Assembly: GCA_937123825.1 (NCBI GenBank)
Contig: CAKZKQ010000049.1
Span: forward strand, 1-36,098
Length of the DNA: 36,098 nucleotides
Direction: 5' to 3'
From: an uncultured Pseudomonadota bacterium
GTDB taxonomy: Bacteria > Myxococcota_A > Bradymonadia > Bradymonadales > GCA-2716585
Part shown: piece after piece, positions 14,483 through 22,928 of the stretch
Layout of the letters: each line of letters opens with the position of its first letter
Numbering within the stretch: the stretch's first letter is position 1
Position numbers and translations under genes: made by a program
The notes under the pieces: generated by a model
The model's database searches: none
What the model saw: the letters and a program-made list of their open reading frames with translations, nothing else
Told to the model about the DNA's origin: nothing

Positions 14483-17470
14483 ATGGGTCGAGCAAAGACC
14501 TTCAGAGCGTGGTGGAAGGTGATGGTGTTGGCGATGGTGCTTTCCTCGTCATCGGCTTGCCTGACAGACTTTGAGCGTTTTCGCGACGCGGTGCCCAACA
14601 ACGAAGAGGACATCGTCGACGAGCCCGACGCCGATGAACCCGATGCTCCCGAAGAAGACGTCGACGAGCCGGACATGGATGAACCGGACATGGACGAGCC
14701 CGACATGGACGAGCCCGATGCCCTCGAGGACATCGACGAGCCGGACATGGATGAGCCCGACATGGACGAGCCGGACATGAATGAGCCGGACATGGACGAG
14801 CCCGACGTTCCTGAAGAGCCGCAGCTTGGCGGCGTGTGTGAGCAGGATTCAGATTGCCCCGAGGGGCTGACGTGTTTGGAAGAGGCCGATGGGGGCCTGT
14901 GCACCGTGGCGTGCCAGGTCGATGCAGATTGCCCCGAGGCGACGGTCTGCGCCGCTGAGCGCGGCCTGCCCTATTGCTTGCAGACCTGCGCCCCGGACAA
15001 CCCTTGCGAGCGCGAGGGCTTTGGTCCCAACGGGCTCAACTGCTGGCCATGGTTTGAAGACACCAGCGTGTGCATCTCGGACAACGACGTGGACTTTGTC
15101 CTCAACCAGGTCGACAACTGCCTGGGCGTCAACAACACCGATCAGATTGACCTGGACCGAGACGGCGAAGGCGACGCCTGCGATGACAACCCGCGCTGCC
15201 CGGCCACGCCGGTGGTCGATGAGCCGCTGGAGTTGATCGACCGCGCGGCGCCGCCGCGTCCTTTGCGCGGTGGCGGCTGGTTGGTGGTGCCCTCGCTGGA
15301 TCACGCCCTTTATGTGGGCGGTCTGGGCGACGACGGCGAGCCGGTCAGCCAGATCGATGGTTACGATCTTGGCCAGCGCGTTTGGAACGAGGGGGTCTTG
15401 CCCTCCTTGCCCTACGCGGCCCACGATCTGGACGTGACGCACGACACCTTGCGCCGTGAGCTGGTGGCCACGCCGGGGCAATCCACCCCGGGGGTGCCCA
15501 CCGACCGGCTGCTGATCCTCAACCTGGAGGGCACGCCGGGCTGGCGTTTTGGTCCGACGCTGCCGACGACGTTGACGGGGGCGCGCATCAGCTACACTTT
15601 CCCCCATTACATCACCATCGTGGGTTACGCCCCGGGCAACGGTGAAGAGCGCCTCTTGCAGGCCTACCTCTACGACCGCCAGGACGGCAGCATCACCCAG
15701 ATGGTCCAGGACGAGATCTTCAACCTTGAAGAGATCGAGCAAGGCACGCTGACGATCAACGCGCAGTCCGATGGCCGCGTCTATGTGCTCAACCCCGAGC
15801 AACGCGATCGGATCTACGTGGTCGATCCCTCGGCGCAGACCTTCAACCTCCTGGTCAACACGGCCAACGACCTGCCCCGGTTGGAGTTTGACCTCTTCTT
15901 TGGTCTTGATCCCAACGTGGCCGCGCCGCCCATCATCTCCATGCCGTCGGCCTTCCCGCTGATTCACTTTGCGCGGATGGACACCGGCGAGGTGGCCAAG
16001 ATCTTTGTGGACGCCGGGCAGCCTCAGAACAGCGAGTACGAGCTGCTGCTGCCCATTGAGACGGATCAGCCCGGCGCCTCGGTGCAGGCGGTCTTCCTTG
16101 ACGGCCCGGCGTCTTTGCTGACACTGGTGACCCCAGCGGCGGCAGAAGATCAGGTCGAGCCGGTCGAGTCCCAGCTCATCGAGCACAACCTTGGTTGCTT
16201 CTCTTCACTGGTGCTGACGGTCTTTGACCTCGACCGCGACACCCACCCGGACCTGCTCGACAACTGCCCGCGCGACCGCAACCCGACCCAGGTGGACCTG
16301 GACGGCGACGCGCAGGGCGATGAGTGCGACCTGGACACGGACGGCGACGAGATCCCCAACGCCGAGGATGCCATCTTTGATGGCGAGCAGGTGGTGACCG
16401 ACCTGAGCCTGGACACCGACAACGACGGGGTGATCAACGACGACGACGAGGACGACGACGGCGATCGGATCGCCGACGAAGACGACCGCTACCCGCTCGA
16501 CACGGACAACGATCGCCTGCCCAACCGCGTGGATCCGGACGACGACGGCGACCTCTTTGACGATCAACAAGAGCGCGACGCGGGCAGCGCCCCTCAGGAT
16601 GTGTTGAGCATCCCCGGCGGCCAGCGCACAGCGTTTGTGTGGGACGACGGTCAGAACCGCGCGTTGGTGGTGATGACGCTCTCGGAGCTTGGTGACGGCG
16701 TGACCCCTTCCCCGCTGGCGCTGCCGGCTGGGGCGGTCCCCTCTGATCCGCGCCTGGTCGCCGACGCCCCGCTGGTGGTCTACGGCGACTACTCGGAGCT
16801 CATCCCCACACTGGGGGTCTTTGACATGAGCGGCGAGGCCGAGCCCCAGGTGGTTCAGGTCCCGGGGCTGGAGCCAGGCAGCTTTGATGTGCGCGGCGGT
16901 CAGGTGCAGCTCGAAGTGCTCTACGTGCGCAACACCGTCAACGAAGCCCAGGAGCAGATCCAGGTCTTTGAGATGGGCCCGCTGGGTCAGGCCGAGCTTT
17001 TGTTCGATGTGCCCGGCGAGCGCCTTTCTGGCGTCGATATTGCCGATGATCTTGATGCGCTGGTCTTTGGGAGTTATCCCAGAGGGTGCGTAATCTGTCA
17101 GGACCTGTCCACGTACGCTTTGCCTGGTGGCCCGGTGCAGTCGCGCAGCGATCTGGATCTGGGCGTCGCCGAGCGAGCCCCCAGGCTCAGCGACGATGGT
17201 CAACAGATACTCTTTTTGGCCAGTCCCGAAGGGATCAGCCGGGTTTACATCTCCGAAGGTGAGCAGCCCCCCGTGGCCGTCTCGCCCCAGGACATGCATG
17301 TCGGTTCAGCTGACTTTGCCCCCAACGCTCGCCGCGTGCTTTACAGCGCCCGTCCAGCAGGGGATCCACAGGCTCCCTACCGCCTCTACCTGCTCGACAG
17401 AGCGCTGGAGCGGACCTGGGAATTGAGCCCGGAAGAAGGTCAGGTTCTGGAGGTGACGTTCGGGCGCTGA
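14483..17470 (+). CDS. Large lipoprotein with acidic pentapeptide repeats, TSP3 repeats and a propeller-like region
   Basis: This 995-aa protein opens with a lipoprotein signal ending SSSSAC (C26). Next is an acidic repeat (about 46-110) built from DEPDM units, then Cys-rich segments like those of myxobacterial surface proteins (CEQDSDCPEGLTC, CQVDADCPEATVC). A calcium-binding thrombospondin type 3 stretch (QIDLDRDGEGDACDDN) follows, then about 340 residues of beta-strand repeats (kelch- or WD-like, VWNEGVLPSLPYAAHDLD), a second TSP3 block (about 580-695), and a C-terminal part resembling TolB-like propeller blades (ERAPRLSDDGQQILFLA). It is probably on the outer membrane facing out. I chose ATG 14483 for GAGAGG at 14471-14476. 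The role is unknown; adhesion or surface sensing is inference. Confidence 0.85.
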   Translation: MGRAKTFRAWWKVMVLAMVLSSSSACLTDFERFRDAVPNNEEDIVDEPDADEPDAPEEDVDEPDMDEPDMDEPDMDEPDALEDIDEPDMDEPDMDEPDMNEPDMDEPDVPEEPQLGGVCEQDSDCPEGLTCLEEADGGLCTVACQVDADCPEATVCAAERGLPYCLQTCAPDNPCEREGFGPNGLNCWPWFEDTSVCISDNDVDFVLNQVDNCLGVNNTDQIDLDRDGEGDACDDNPRCPATPVVDEPLELIDRAAPPRPLRGGGWLVVPSLDHALYVGGLGDDGEPVSQIDGYDLGQRVWNEGVLPSLPYAAHDLDVTHDTLRRELVATPGQSTPGVPTDRLLILNLEGTPGWRFGPTLPTTLTGARISYTFPHYITIVGYAPGNGEERLLQAYLYDRQDGSITQMVQDEIFNLEEIEQGTLTINAQSDGRVYVLNPEQRDRIYVVDPSAQTFNLLVNTANDLPRLEFDLFFGLDPNVAAPPIISMPSAFPLIHFARMDTGEVAKIFVDAGQPQNSEYELLLPIETDQPGASVQAVFLDGPASLLTLVTPAAAEDQVEPVESQLIEHNLGCFSSLVLTVFDLDRDTHPDLLDNCPRDRNPTQVDLDGDAQGDECDLDTDGDEIPNAEDAIFDGEQVVTDLSLDTDNDGVINDDDEDDDGDRIADEDDRYPLDTDNDRLPNRVDPDDDGDLFDDQQERDAGSAPQDVLSIPGGQRTAFVWDDGQNRALVVMTLSELGDGVTPSPLALPAGAVPSDPRLVADAPLVVYGDYSELIPTLGVFDMSGEAEPQVVQVPGLEPGSFDVRGGQVQLEVLYVRNTVNEAQEQIQVFEMGPLGQAELLFDVPGERLSGVDIADDLDALVFGSYPRGCVICQDLSTYALPGGPVQSRSDLDLGVAERAPRLSDDGQQILFLASPEGISRVYISEGEQPPVAVSPQDMHVGSADFAPNARRVLYSARPAGDPQAPYRLYLLDRALERTWELSPEEGQVLEVTFGR
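14666..14806 (+). repeat. 15-bp tandem repeat encoding DEPDM pentapeptides
   Basis: The unit GAGCCGGACATGGAC, with synonymous changes, recurs about eight times in two sub-blocks split by a DALEDI linker. All units are in frame, so gain or loss of one changes the length by five residues without a frameshift. This suits length variation by slippage. Confidence 0.85.
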
Positions 17471-17523
17471 TGAGACTGTTATGAACATCAGCGCAATATG
17501 GAAGGCAACCCAAGCGTGAATGC

Positions 17524-17552
17524 TTGCAGAGGGCGTCGATGCTTGTTAGACT
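17524..17552 (+). promoter_or_regulatory. Putative promoter of the kinase-PEGA gene cluster
   Basis: TTGCAG (17524-17529) and TAGACT (17547-17552) are separated by 17 bp. The start would be near 17559, 34 nt before ATG 17593. The same -10 hexamer occurs before the PKD/TSP3 gene at 30428. Confidence 0.5.
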
Positions 17553-17592
17553 CCGAGCTTGACGGCCTTACTGTAGATCGCCTGAGAAAGGA

Positions 17593-19641
17593 ATGTCCGC
17601 AAACCAACTGCCCAGGGACTTTGGAAACTACGTCTTGCAGTCGCTCATCGCGCGCGGCGGTATGGCGGAGATCTATCGGGCGAAGATGCGCACGGGCATC
17701 GACGGCTTCGAGAAGCCAGTCGCGATCAAAAAGATCCTTCCAAACCTGGCCGAAAACGAAGAATTCATCACGATGCTCATCGACGAGGCGCGCATCAGCG
17801 TCTCGCTCAACCACGCCAACATCGCGCAGGTCTACGACCTTGGCCGCGTGTCGGATTCGTACTACATCGCCATGGAGTACGTGCCGGGTGTGGACCTGGC
17901 GGGCATCATCAAGAAGCTTGGCAAGGATGGCTACCTGCTGCCGCTTGACCACGCCATCTTCATCACCAAAGAGCTTTGCGCCGGGCTCTACTTCGCCCAC
18001 CGCAAGACCGATGACAACGGCAACCTGCTGGGCATCGTCCACCGCGACATCTCACCGCACAACATCCTGGTGAGTTTCTCGGGCGATGTGAAGATCATCG
18101 ACTTTGGCGTGGCCAAGGCCTCGGTCAAGCTCGGCCAGACCCGCATGGGCGTCATCAAGGGCAAGCTGCTCTACATGGCCCCCGAGCAGGCCATGGCCAA
18201 GCCCATCGATGCGCGCGCCGACATCTTCAGCGCCGGGCTGTGCCTCTACCGGATGCTCACCGGTCGTCTGCCCTTTGAGGCCGAAAACGAGTTCCAGATT
18301 TACAACAAGGTCCTGACCGCGCCGATCGCCCCTCCGCGCGAGCTCAACCCCGAGATCCCTGACGAGTTGAACAACATCGTCATGAAAGCGCTGGCGCGCG
18401 ATCTCGAAGAGCGTTACGCCGACGGATGGCTGATGCACCAGGACCTGGAGATCGCGCTGCAGCGCGTCTCGCCCGGTTACACCTCCAAGCGCCTGGCAGA
18501 GTTCCTCAACGAGTACTTTGCCGATGAGCGCCCGGAGCCGATCGCCACGGGCCGAGGCCGCTCCTCGTCCTATCCTTCGACCCCTTCGGCAAGTTCGTCG
18601 CCAGCCCATCAGCCCGCAGGGCACGGCATGGCGCCCAACACACCGCCCCACTGGCAACAGCCCGCCGGCAGACCCCAACAGCAGGTCACCGTCGACCAGA
18701 ACAACGGCTTTGTCAGCAGCGGCCCCACAGTGCCGATTTCGGGTGCAGAGATCGCCTCCATCGCCCAACAGTTCCAAAACGGTCAGATGGGCGGTGTGCA
18801 GCCTCCCAATGATCCGCCGCCGCTGCCCAGCCCCGAACAATTGGGGTGGTCCACGTCGAGCGAGAACGTCCTGGGCGAAGAGGACTTTGAGGGCGATCCG
18901 ACGATCGACATGCAGCTCGATCCGAACATGATGCAGAAGGTCGGCGACCTGATGCGGGCCAACGGGCACAACGTCCCCGAACAAGTCCCCATCCCAGCCG
19001 CTGGCAACACTGCGTCGGCCAAGAAGAACGCCAAAAACGCCAAGAGTGGCGGCGGTGGTAAGACTGCCCTGCTCATCGGCATCGGCGTCATGCTCTTGCT
19101 CCTGGTGCTGGCTGTCGTGGCGTTCCTGGCCTTTGGCGGGCTGTCCATGCTGGGCATTGGAGACGAGCCCGCCGCCCCGGTGGCGCCGGTCGACAAACCC
19201 GCCGAAGAAGACAAACCCAAAGAACCGGTCAAAGCCGAACCCAAAACGCCAGCCGACCCAACGGCTGCGTTCAAAGAGGCCACCGCCACCACCGACAAAG
19301 CCTTTGGCAAAGCGGGCCGGAAGTTCCGCGCCGATGTCTTCGTCAACCTGACCAGCGAACCCCCCGGGGCCGAAGTCTCCATGGGCCGCAAAGCGCTGGG
19401 GCAAACCCCGCTGACGGTCGAGGTCCCCCGTGGTGATGAGCCCGTTGGCTTCACCTTCAAGCTCAAAGGCTACCAGAAACACACCTCCGAGATCGTCCCC
19501 AGCACGGACCGCAAATCCTCGGTCACGCTTCAGCCCCGTGGGGCCAAGCAGCCCACCAAGCCCAACAAAGGCGGCGGCAAAAAAGGTGCTGGCGGCACAA
19601 AAGAGAAGAAAGACGACAATGGCCTGATGGATGTCTGGTGA
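17593..19641 (+). CDS. Transmembrane Ser/Thr protein kinase with C-terminal PEGA domain
   Basis: The 682-aa product has an N-terminal kinase domain (about 12-290) with ARGGMAEIYRA as glycine loop, K46 in VAIKK, HRDISPHN (150-157) and IIDFGVAK (168-175), so all catalytic residues are present. A Pro/Gln/Ser-rich linker (about 310-490) leads to one membrane helix (about 491-515). Outside lies an acidic/Lys-Pro spacer and a PEGA domain (about 575-655: VFVNLTSEPPGAEVSMGRKALGQTPLTVEV). PEGA domains are thought to bind surface or cell-wall structures, so this should transmit an envelope signal to cytoplasmic phosphorylation. ATG 17593 follows AAAGGA closely. The stop lies 31 bp before the next start. 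Confidence 0.93.
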   Translation: MSANQLPRDFGNYVLQSLIARGGMAEIYRAKMRTGIDGFEKPVAIKKILPNLAENEEFITMLIDEARISVSLNHANIAQVYDLGRVSDSYYIAMEYVPGVDLAGIIKKLGKDGYLLPLDHAIFITKELCAGLYFAHRKTDDNGNLLGIVHRDISPHNILVSFSGDVKIIDFGVAKASVKLGQTRMGVIKGKLLYMAPEQAMAKPIDARADIFSAGLCLYRMLTGRLPFEAENEFQIYNKVLTAPIAPPRELNPEIPDELNNIVMKALARDLEERYADGWLMHQDLEIALQRVSPGYTSKRLAEFLNEYFADERPEPIATGRGRSSSYPSTPSASSSPAHQPAGHGMAPNTPPHWQQPAGRPQQQVTVDQNNGFVSSGPTVPISGAEIASIAQQFQNGQMGGVQPPNDPPPLPSPEQLGWSTSSENVLGEEDFEGDPTIDMQLDPNMMQKVGDLMRANGHNVPEQVPIPAAGNTASAKKNAKNAKSGGGGKTALLIGIGVMLLLLVLAVVAFLAFGGLSMLGIGDEPAAPVAPVDKPAEEDKPKEPVKAEPKTPADPTAAFKEATATTDKAFGKAGRKFRADVFVNLTSEPPGAEVSMGRKALGQTPLTVEVPRGDEPVGFTFKLKGYQKHTSEIVPSTDRKSSVTLQPRGAKQPTKPNKGGGKKGAGGTKEKKDDNGLMDVW

Positions 19642-19672
19642 CCTCCTCCAGGCCCATGGAGAGGTCCAAGCC

Positions 19673-20890
19673 ATGCGCCCGATCACACCTGACCCCCACC
19701 ACTTGTGGGCCAGAAGACTGTCGGCGCTGCTCTGCGCCGCAGTGGCTGCCGTCATTGTGCTGGCCCCAGGCCCCATGACCCCCGTCGCCTGGGCCCAACA
19801 AAACGTCGCCAAGGCCAAACAAGCCTACAAAGAAGCGCGCAAGGCCTACAAAGACGGAGACTTTGCCAAGGCCGCTGACCTCTTTGAGCAAGCCTACGAG
19901 TTTGACCCCAAGCCCGCTCTGCTCTTCAACATCGGTCAGGCCTACAAAGAGGCCGGGCTCTACGTCCAATCCTACGACTACTACACCCGCTACCTCGAAG
20001 AGGTTCCCGGCGCGCCCAACACCGAGGACGTCCAGGCGACGCTCTTTGAGCTGCAACAGCTCATGGCCGCCCAGATGGCCATGATCACCATCGACGCCGA
20101 TGACGGCTTTGATGTCTTTGTAGACGACGAGACCGAGGCGCGCTGCCAGACCCCCTGCATCGTCAACCTCCACCCCGGCTCCCACACCATCGCCGTGACC
20201 GGAGAGAAGATCGAGCGCGAAGAGCAAGTCATCGAGCCCAAACCCCAGGACGAGTTCATCGTCAGCTTCACCCCCAAGATGCGCGCCGAGTTTGTGGGCA
20301 AGCTCCTGGTCACCACTGACATCGAAAACGCCATGCTCATGGTCGACGGCATGCCCCAGGGCATCCTCCCCATTGAAGCCCCGCTGGTCATGCCCCCAGG
20401 CACCTACCCGGTCAACATCATGGTCGGCAAAGAGGTCAAGTGGCGCGGCACCGCGGTCCTTCGCGCAGGCGACATCACCACGCTCGACATCCCCCTCAAA
20501 GACCAGGGCCAACCCGTGGCCGAAGGCGGCCAGGGCCTGGGCACCATGGGCGTGACGGCGTTTGCGCTTTGGGGCGTGGGCGCGGCAGCGCTGGGGGCCG
20601 GGGCCTTCTTTGGCCTGTCGGCCAACGCCATCGAGAGCGATCTGGACAACCAGGTCGGCGCAGGTCAGGGCGCCAACGCCGATCTGATCGATCAGGGCGA
20701 GACTCAAAAACTCTACGCCAACGTCTTTATGATCACCGGAGTCGCTGCGGTCACCACCGGCGTCATCCTCTACCTCCTTGACGACGGCGCCGCCGAAGAA
20801 TCCAGCGCCCCTCAAGCGGCCGGCGAATTCAACGGAGATCTGGTTCCGCTCGAAGGCGGCGCGCTGCTGCGGATTCAAACGCCCTTCTGA
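19673..20890 (+). CDS. Exported TPR-PEGA membrane protein
   Basis: This 405-aa protein has a signal peptide or anchor (about 15-41, ending VAWAQ), a TPR pair (about 44-110: AYKEARKAYKDGDFAKAADLFEQAYEFDPKP, in two overlapping pieces), two PEGA domains (about 135-200 and 208-277), and two membrane helices (about 293-315 and 348-369). The TPR and PEGA parts should be periplasmic. Proteins of this build sit beside PEGA kinases in deltaproteobacteria. I chose ATG 19673 for GGAGAGG at 19658-19664; ATG 19631 would overlap the kinase stop and spoil the signal peptide. The close fit to the upstream kinase suggests one transcript and a shared envelope ligand. Confidence 0.88.
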   Translation: MRPITPDPHHLWARRLSALLCAAVAAVIVLAPGPMTPVAWAQQNVAKAKQAYKEARKAYKDGDFAKAADLFEQAYEFDPKPALLFNIGQAYKEAGLYVQSYDYYTRYLEEVPGAPNTEDVQATLFELQQLMAAQMAMITIDADDGFDVFVDDETEARCQTPCIVNLHPGSHTIAVTGEKIEREEQVIEPKPQDEFIVSFTPKMRAEFVGKLLVTTDIENAMLMVDGMPQGILPIEAPLVMPPGTYPVNIMVGKEVKWRGTAVLRAGDITTLDIPLKDQGQPVAEGGQGLGTMGVTAFALWGVGAAALGAGAFFGLSANAIESDLDNQVGAGQGANADLIDQGETQKLYANVFMITGVAAVTTGVILYLLDDGAAEESSAPQAAGEFNGDLVPLEGGALLRIQTPF

Positions 20891-21008
20891 TGCGTTCAAG
20901 CACTGCTCGACCCACGCTGGCGCCGTCAAAAACAGACGCGCCATACGTCGAATCACCTGCGCCGACCACCACACCCCAACACCGTCGGCCATCAAAGAGG
21001 TGTCCGCA

Positions 21009-22862
21009 GTGACAGCATCACCGCAAGCCCACAACACACCCAAGCGCTGGCCCTGGTTCCTGGCCGCGGCCCTGGTGACCGCCACCGTGACCGGCGTGGC
21101 CGCCAGCGATCCCATCTTGCACGAGTTCTTCATCATGCCCGTCGGCGAAGGCCAACGCGGCCAAGAGGGCGACGGTGAGCAAGACCGGGATGGACCCATC
21201 TCTGCGGGCGCCGAAGCGTTGGGCGACGCCCTCAATGAGCCTTCGAGCGCCCCGCCACTGACGATCGAAAACCGCGGCGATGAGATGGAGGTCGGCGCCA
21301 ACGGCGAACCCATGTCGCCAGACGGCGGCGCACCGGCGGCGCACAACGGCCCCTTTGACAATGAAGACCTGGCCAAGCCGGACCGCGACACCAAGCTCGA
21401 CTCTGAGTTGAGCTACTACACCGTCTTCAACCCCTCCATCGTCCCCTGGAAGCGCGTCAACGCGCGCGATGAAGTCCACAACGACTACTCATTGGGGGTC
21501 CGCGACCGCCGCACCCACAAGATCGCCGTCAAAGACAAACAAAAGCGCGCCAACCACGAAGAGTTCTGGGGCTCGATGCTGCTGCACATGCGCAAAGGTG
21601 CTCGCCTCCCCCTGCCGTCGGTCGCCCCGCAAGCCGAAATCCTGCGCTATCAAACCGAACCCCCCACGCGCCTGGAGTTCTACAAGGACGCCGCCGACAA
21701 CTTCTATGTCTCTGGGAACCACGACGGCGTCGTGCGGGTCAATTACCTCATGGCGGTCCACAAAAACTACTTTGGCGGCGAAGTCGATCCATCGATCCGC
21801 GTGGGTGATCTGGCCCGGCAGCTTCGGCCCAGGCTGCCCGCCCAGATGCGCGCCTCGGTGGACCAGGTGGTGGAGACCATCGGCATTGACCGCAGCGCCC
21901 CACTGCGCCAACAGCTCGACGCTCTTGTGGCCTGGTTCCGGTCGTTTGATGCGCAGGACTTCCCGGCCAGCCAGAAGAGCCAGGACATCTATCTGGATCT
22001 GGCGCTGAGCAAGCTGGGCGTGTGCCGCCACAGAGCGTTTGCCTTTGTGGTCACTGCCCACGGCCTGGGCATCCTGGCGCGCTACGTTCACAACGAAGCC
22101 CACGCCTTTGTCGAGGTGATGATCCCCCGGCGCGGCTGGCTGCGCATCGATCTGGGCGGGGCGGCGGTTGATTTTCAGGTCCGCAACAGCAACGACAAGC
22201 TCCTGCATGAACCGGCCGAGCAAGACCAGTTTACCCAACCCGAAGGTTTCACCGACAGCTACAGCCACCGGCTGGCGCAGGGTGACGGACAGGCCGACAT
22301 CGACAACGACGGGCAATTGGACCCGATTGAGGGCGCCCCAGAGCGCTCCACCGCGCAGCTTGGACCCCAGGACAACCCCCAGGGCGGCTTCTTTGACGAA
22401 GACAACTCCATGAGCAACGTCGAGGGACCCGATGGGGATGAGGGGCAAGAGGCCCCAGAGCAAGCGCTGACCTTTCCGGGAGAGCCCGCAAACGGCAACA
22501 ACCCCGGGCAAGGCGACAATGATTCAGGACAGGGCAACAACCCTGTCCCCACGCTCAAGCCCACCAGTCTCAAGCTCGTCAGCGCCAACCAGAACGTCTT
22601 TCGCGGCGACAAGATGGAGATCACCGGCGTGCTCAACAACGCCGCCGGAGATCCGCTCTCCGATGCCCCCATTGAGATCTTCCTTGTCCCCAAAGGCAAA
22701 CACGCCCCCGAAGACTTTGTCCAAATCGGCCAGGCCAAAACCAACGCCAACGGAGAGATGACAACGGAGGTTGAGATCCCTGATACTGTTGCATTGGGGC
22801 GTTGGTCGCTTTACTTGTACTTCAGAGGCAACAAACGCTTCACCCCCAGCCACAGCAAGTGA
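21009..22862 (+). CDS. Membrane-anchored transglutaminase-like protein with C-terminal Ig-like domain
   Basis: This 617-aa protein has one N-terminal membrane segment (about 14-33), a long charged linker, then a region of about 200-400 that ends in a transglutaminase-like core. The catalytic triad is visible as C339 in LGVCRHRAFAF, H365 in NEAHAFVEV and D381 in RIDLGG. An acidic Gly/Asn/Asp-rich stretch follows (about 410-520), then a C-terminal beta-sandwich like the Ig-like domains of alpha-2-macroglobulin-type proteins (NVFRGDKMEITGVLNNAAG). The family includes Cys proteases and crosslinkers that act on peptides or the cell wall; the substrate here is unknown. GTG 21009 is preferred, with AGAGG at 20996-21000. 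Upstream starts would overlap the previous gene in low-quality sequence. Confidence 0.85.
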   Translation: MTASPQAHNTPKRWPWFLAAALVTATVTGVAASDPILHEFFIMPVGEGQRGQEGDGEQDRDGPISAGAEALGDALNEPSSAPPLTIENRGDEMEVGANGEPMSPDGGAPAAHNGPFDNEDLAKPDRDTKLDSELSYYTVFNPSIVPWKRVNARDEVHNDYSLGVRDRRTHKIAVKDKQKRANHEEFWGSMLLHMRKGARLPLPSVAPQAEILRYQTEPPTRLEFYKDAADNFYVSGNHDGVVRVNYLMAVHKNYFGGEVDPSIRVGDLARQLRPRLPAQMRASVDQVVETIGIDRSAPLRQQLDALVAWFRSFDAQDFPASQKSQDIYLDLALSKLGVCRHRAFAFVVTAHGLGILARYVHNEAHAFVEVMIPRRGWLRIDLGGAAVDFQVRNSNDKLLHEPAEQDQFTQPEGFTDSYSHRLAQGDGQADIDNDGQLDPIEGAPERSTAQLGPQDNPQGGFFDEDNSMSNVEGPDGDEGQEAPEQALTFPGEPANGNNPGQGDNDSGQGNNPVPTLKPTSLKLVSANQNVFRGDKMEITGVLNNAAGDPLSDAPIEIFLVPKGKHAPEDFVQIGQAKTNANGEMTTEVEIPDTVALGRWSLYLYFRGNKRFTPSHSK

Positions 22863-22928
22863 TACTCTGGCAGTGCAGTTTCAAAAGACAACGCACTTTG
22901 CTCCGGGTGCGGTCTTGTTGGGCATGGC

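Noticed and set aside
16205..17299. 364-aa minus-strand open frame within the large lipoprotein gene
   Set aside because: Its Val/His/Asp-rich repeats mirror the Asp/Asp-Gly TSP3 codons on the plus strand.
19523..21394. 623-aa minus-strand open frame across the PEGA genes
   Set aside because: It spans three real gene ends on the opposite strand and reads as low-complexity Gly/Val/Leu; no ribosome binding site.
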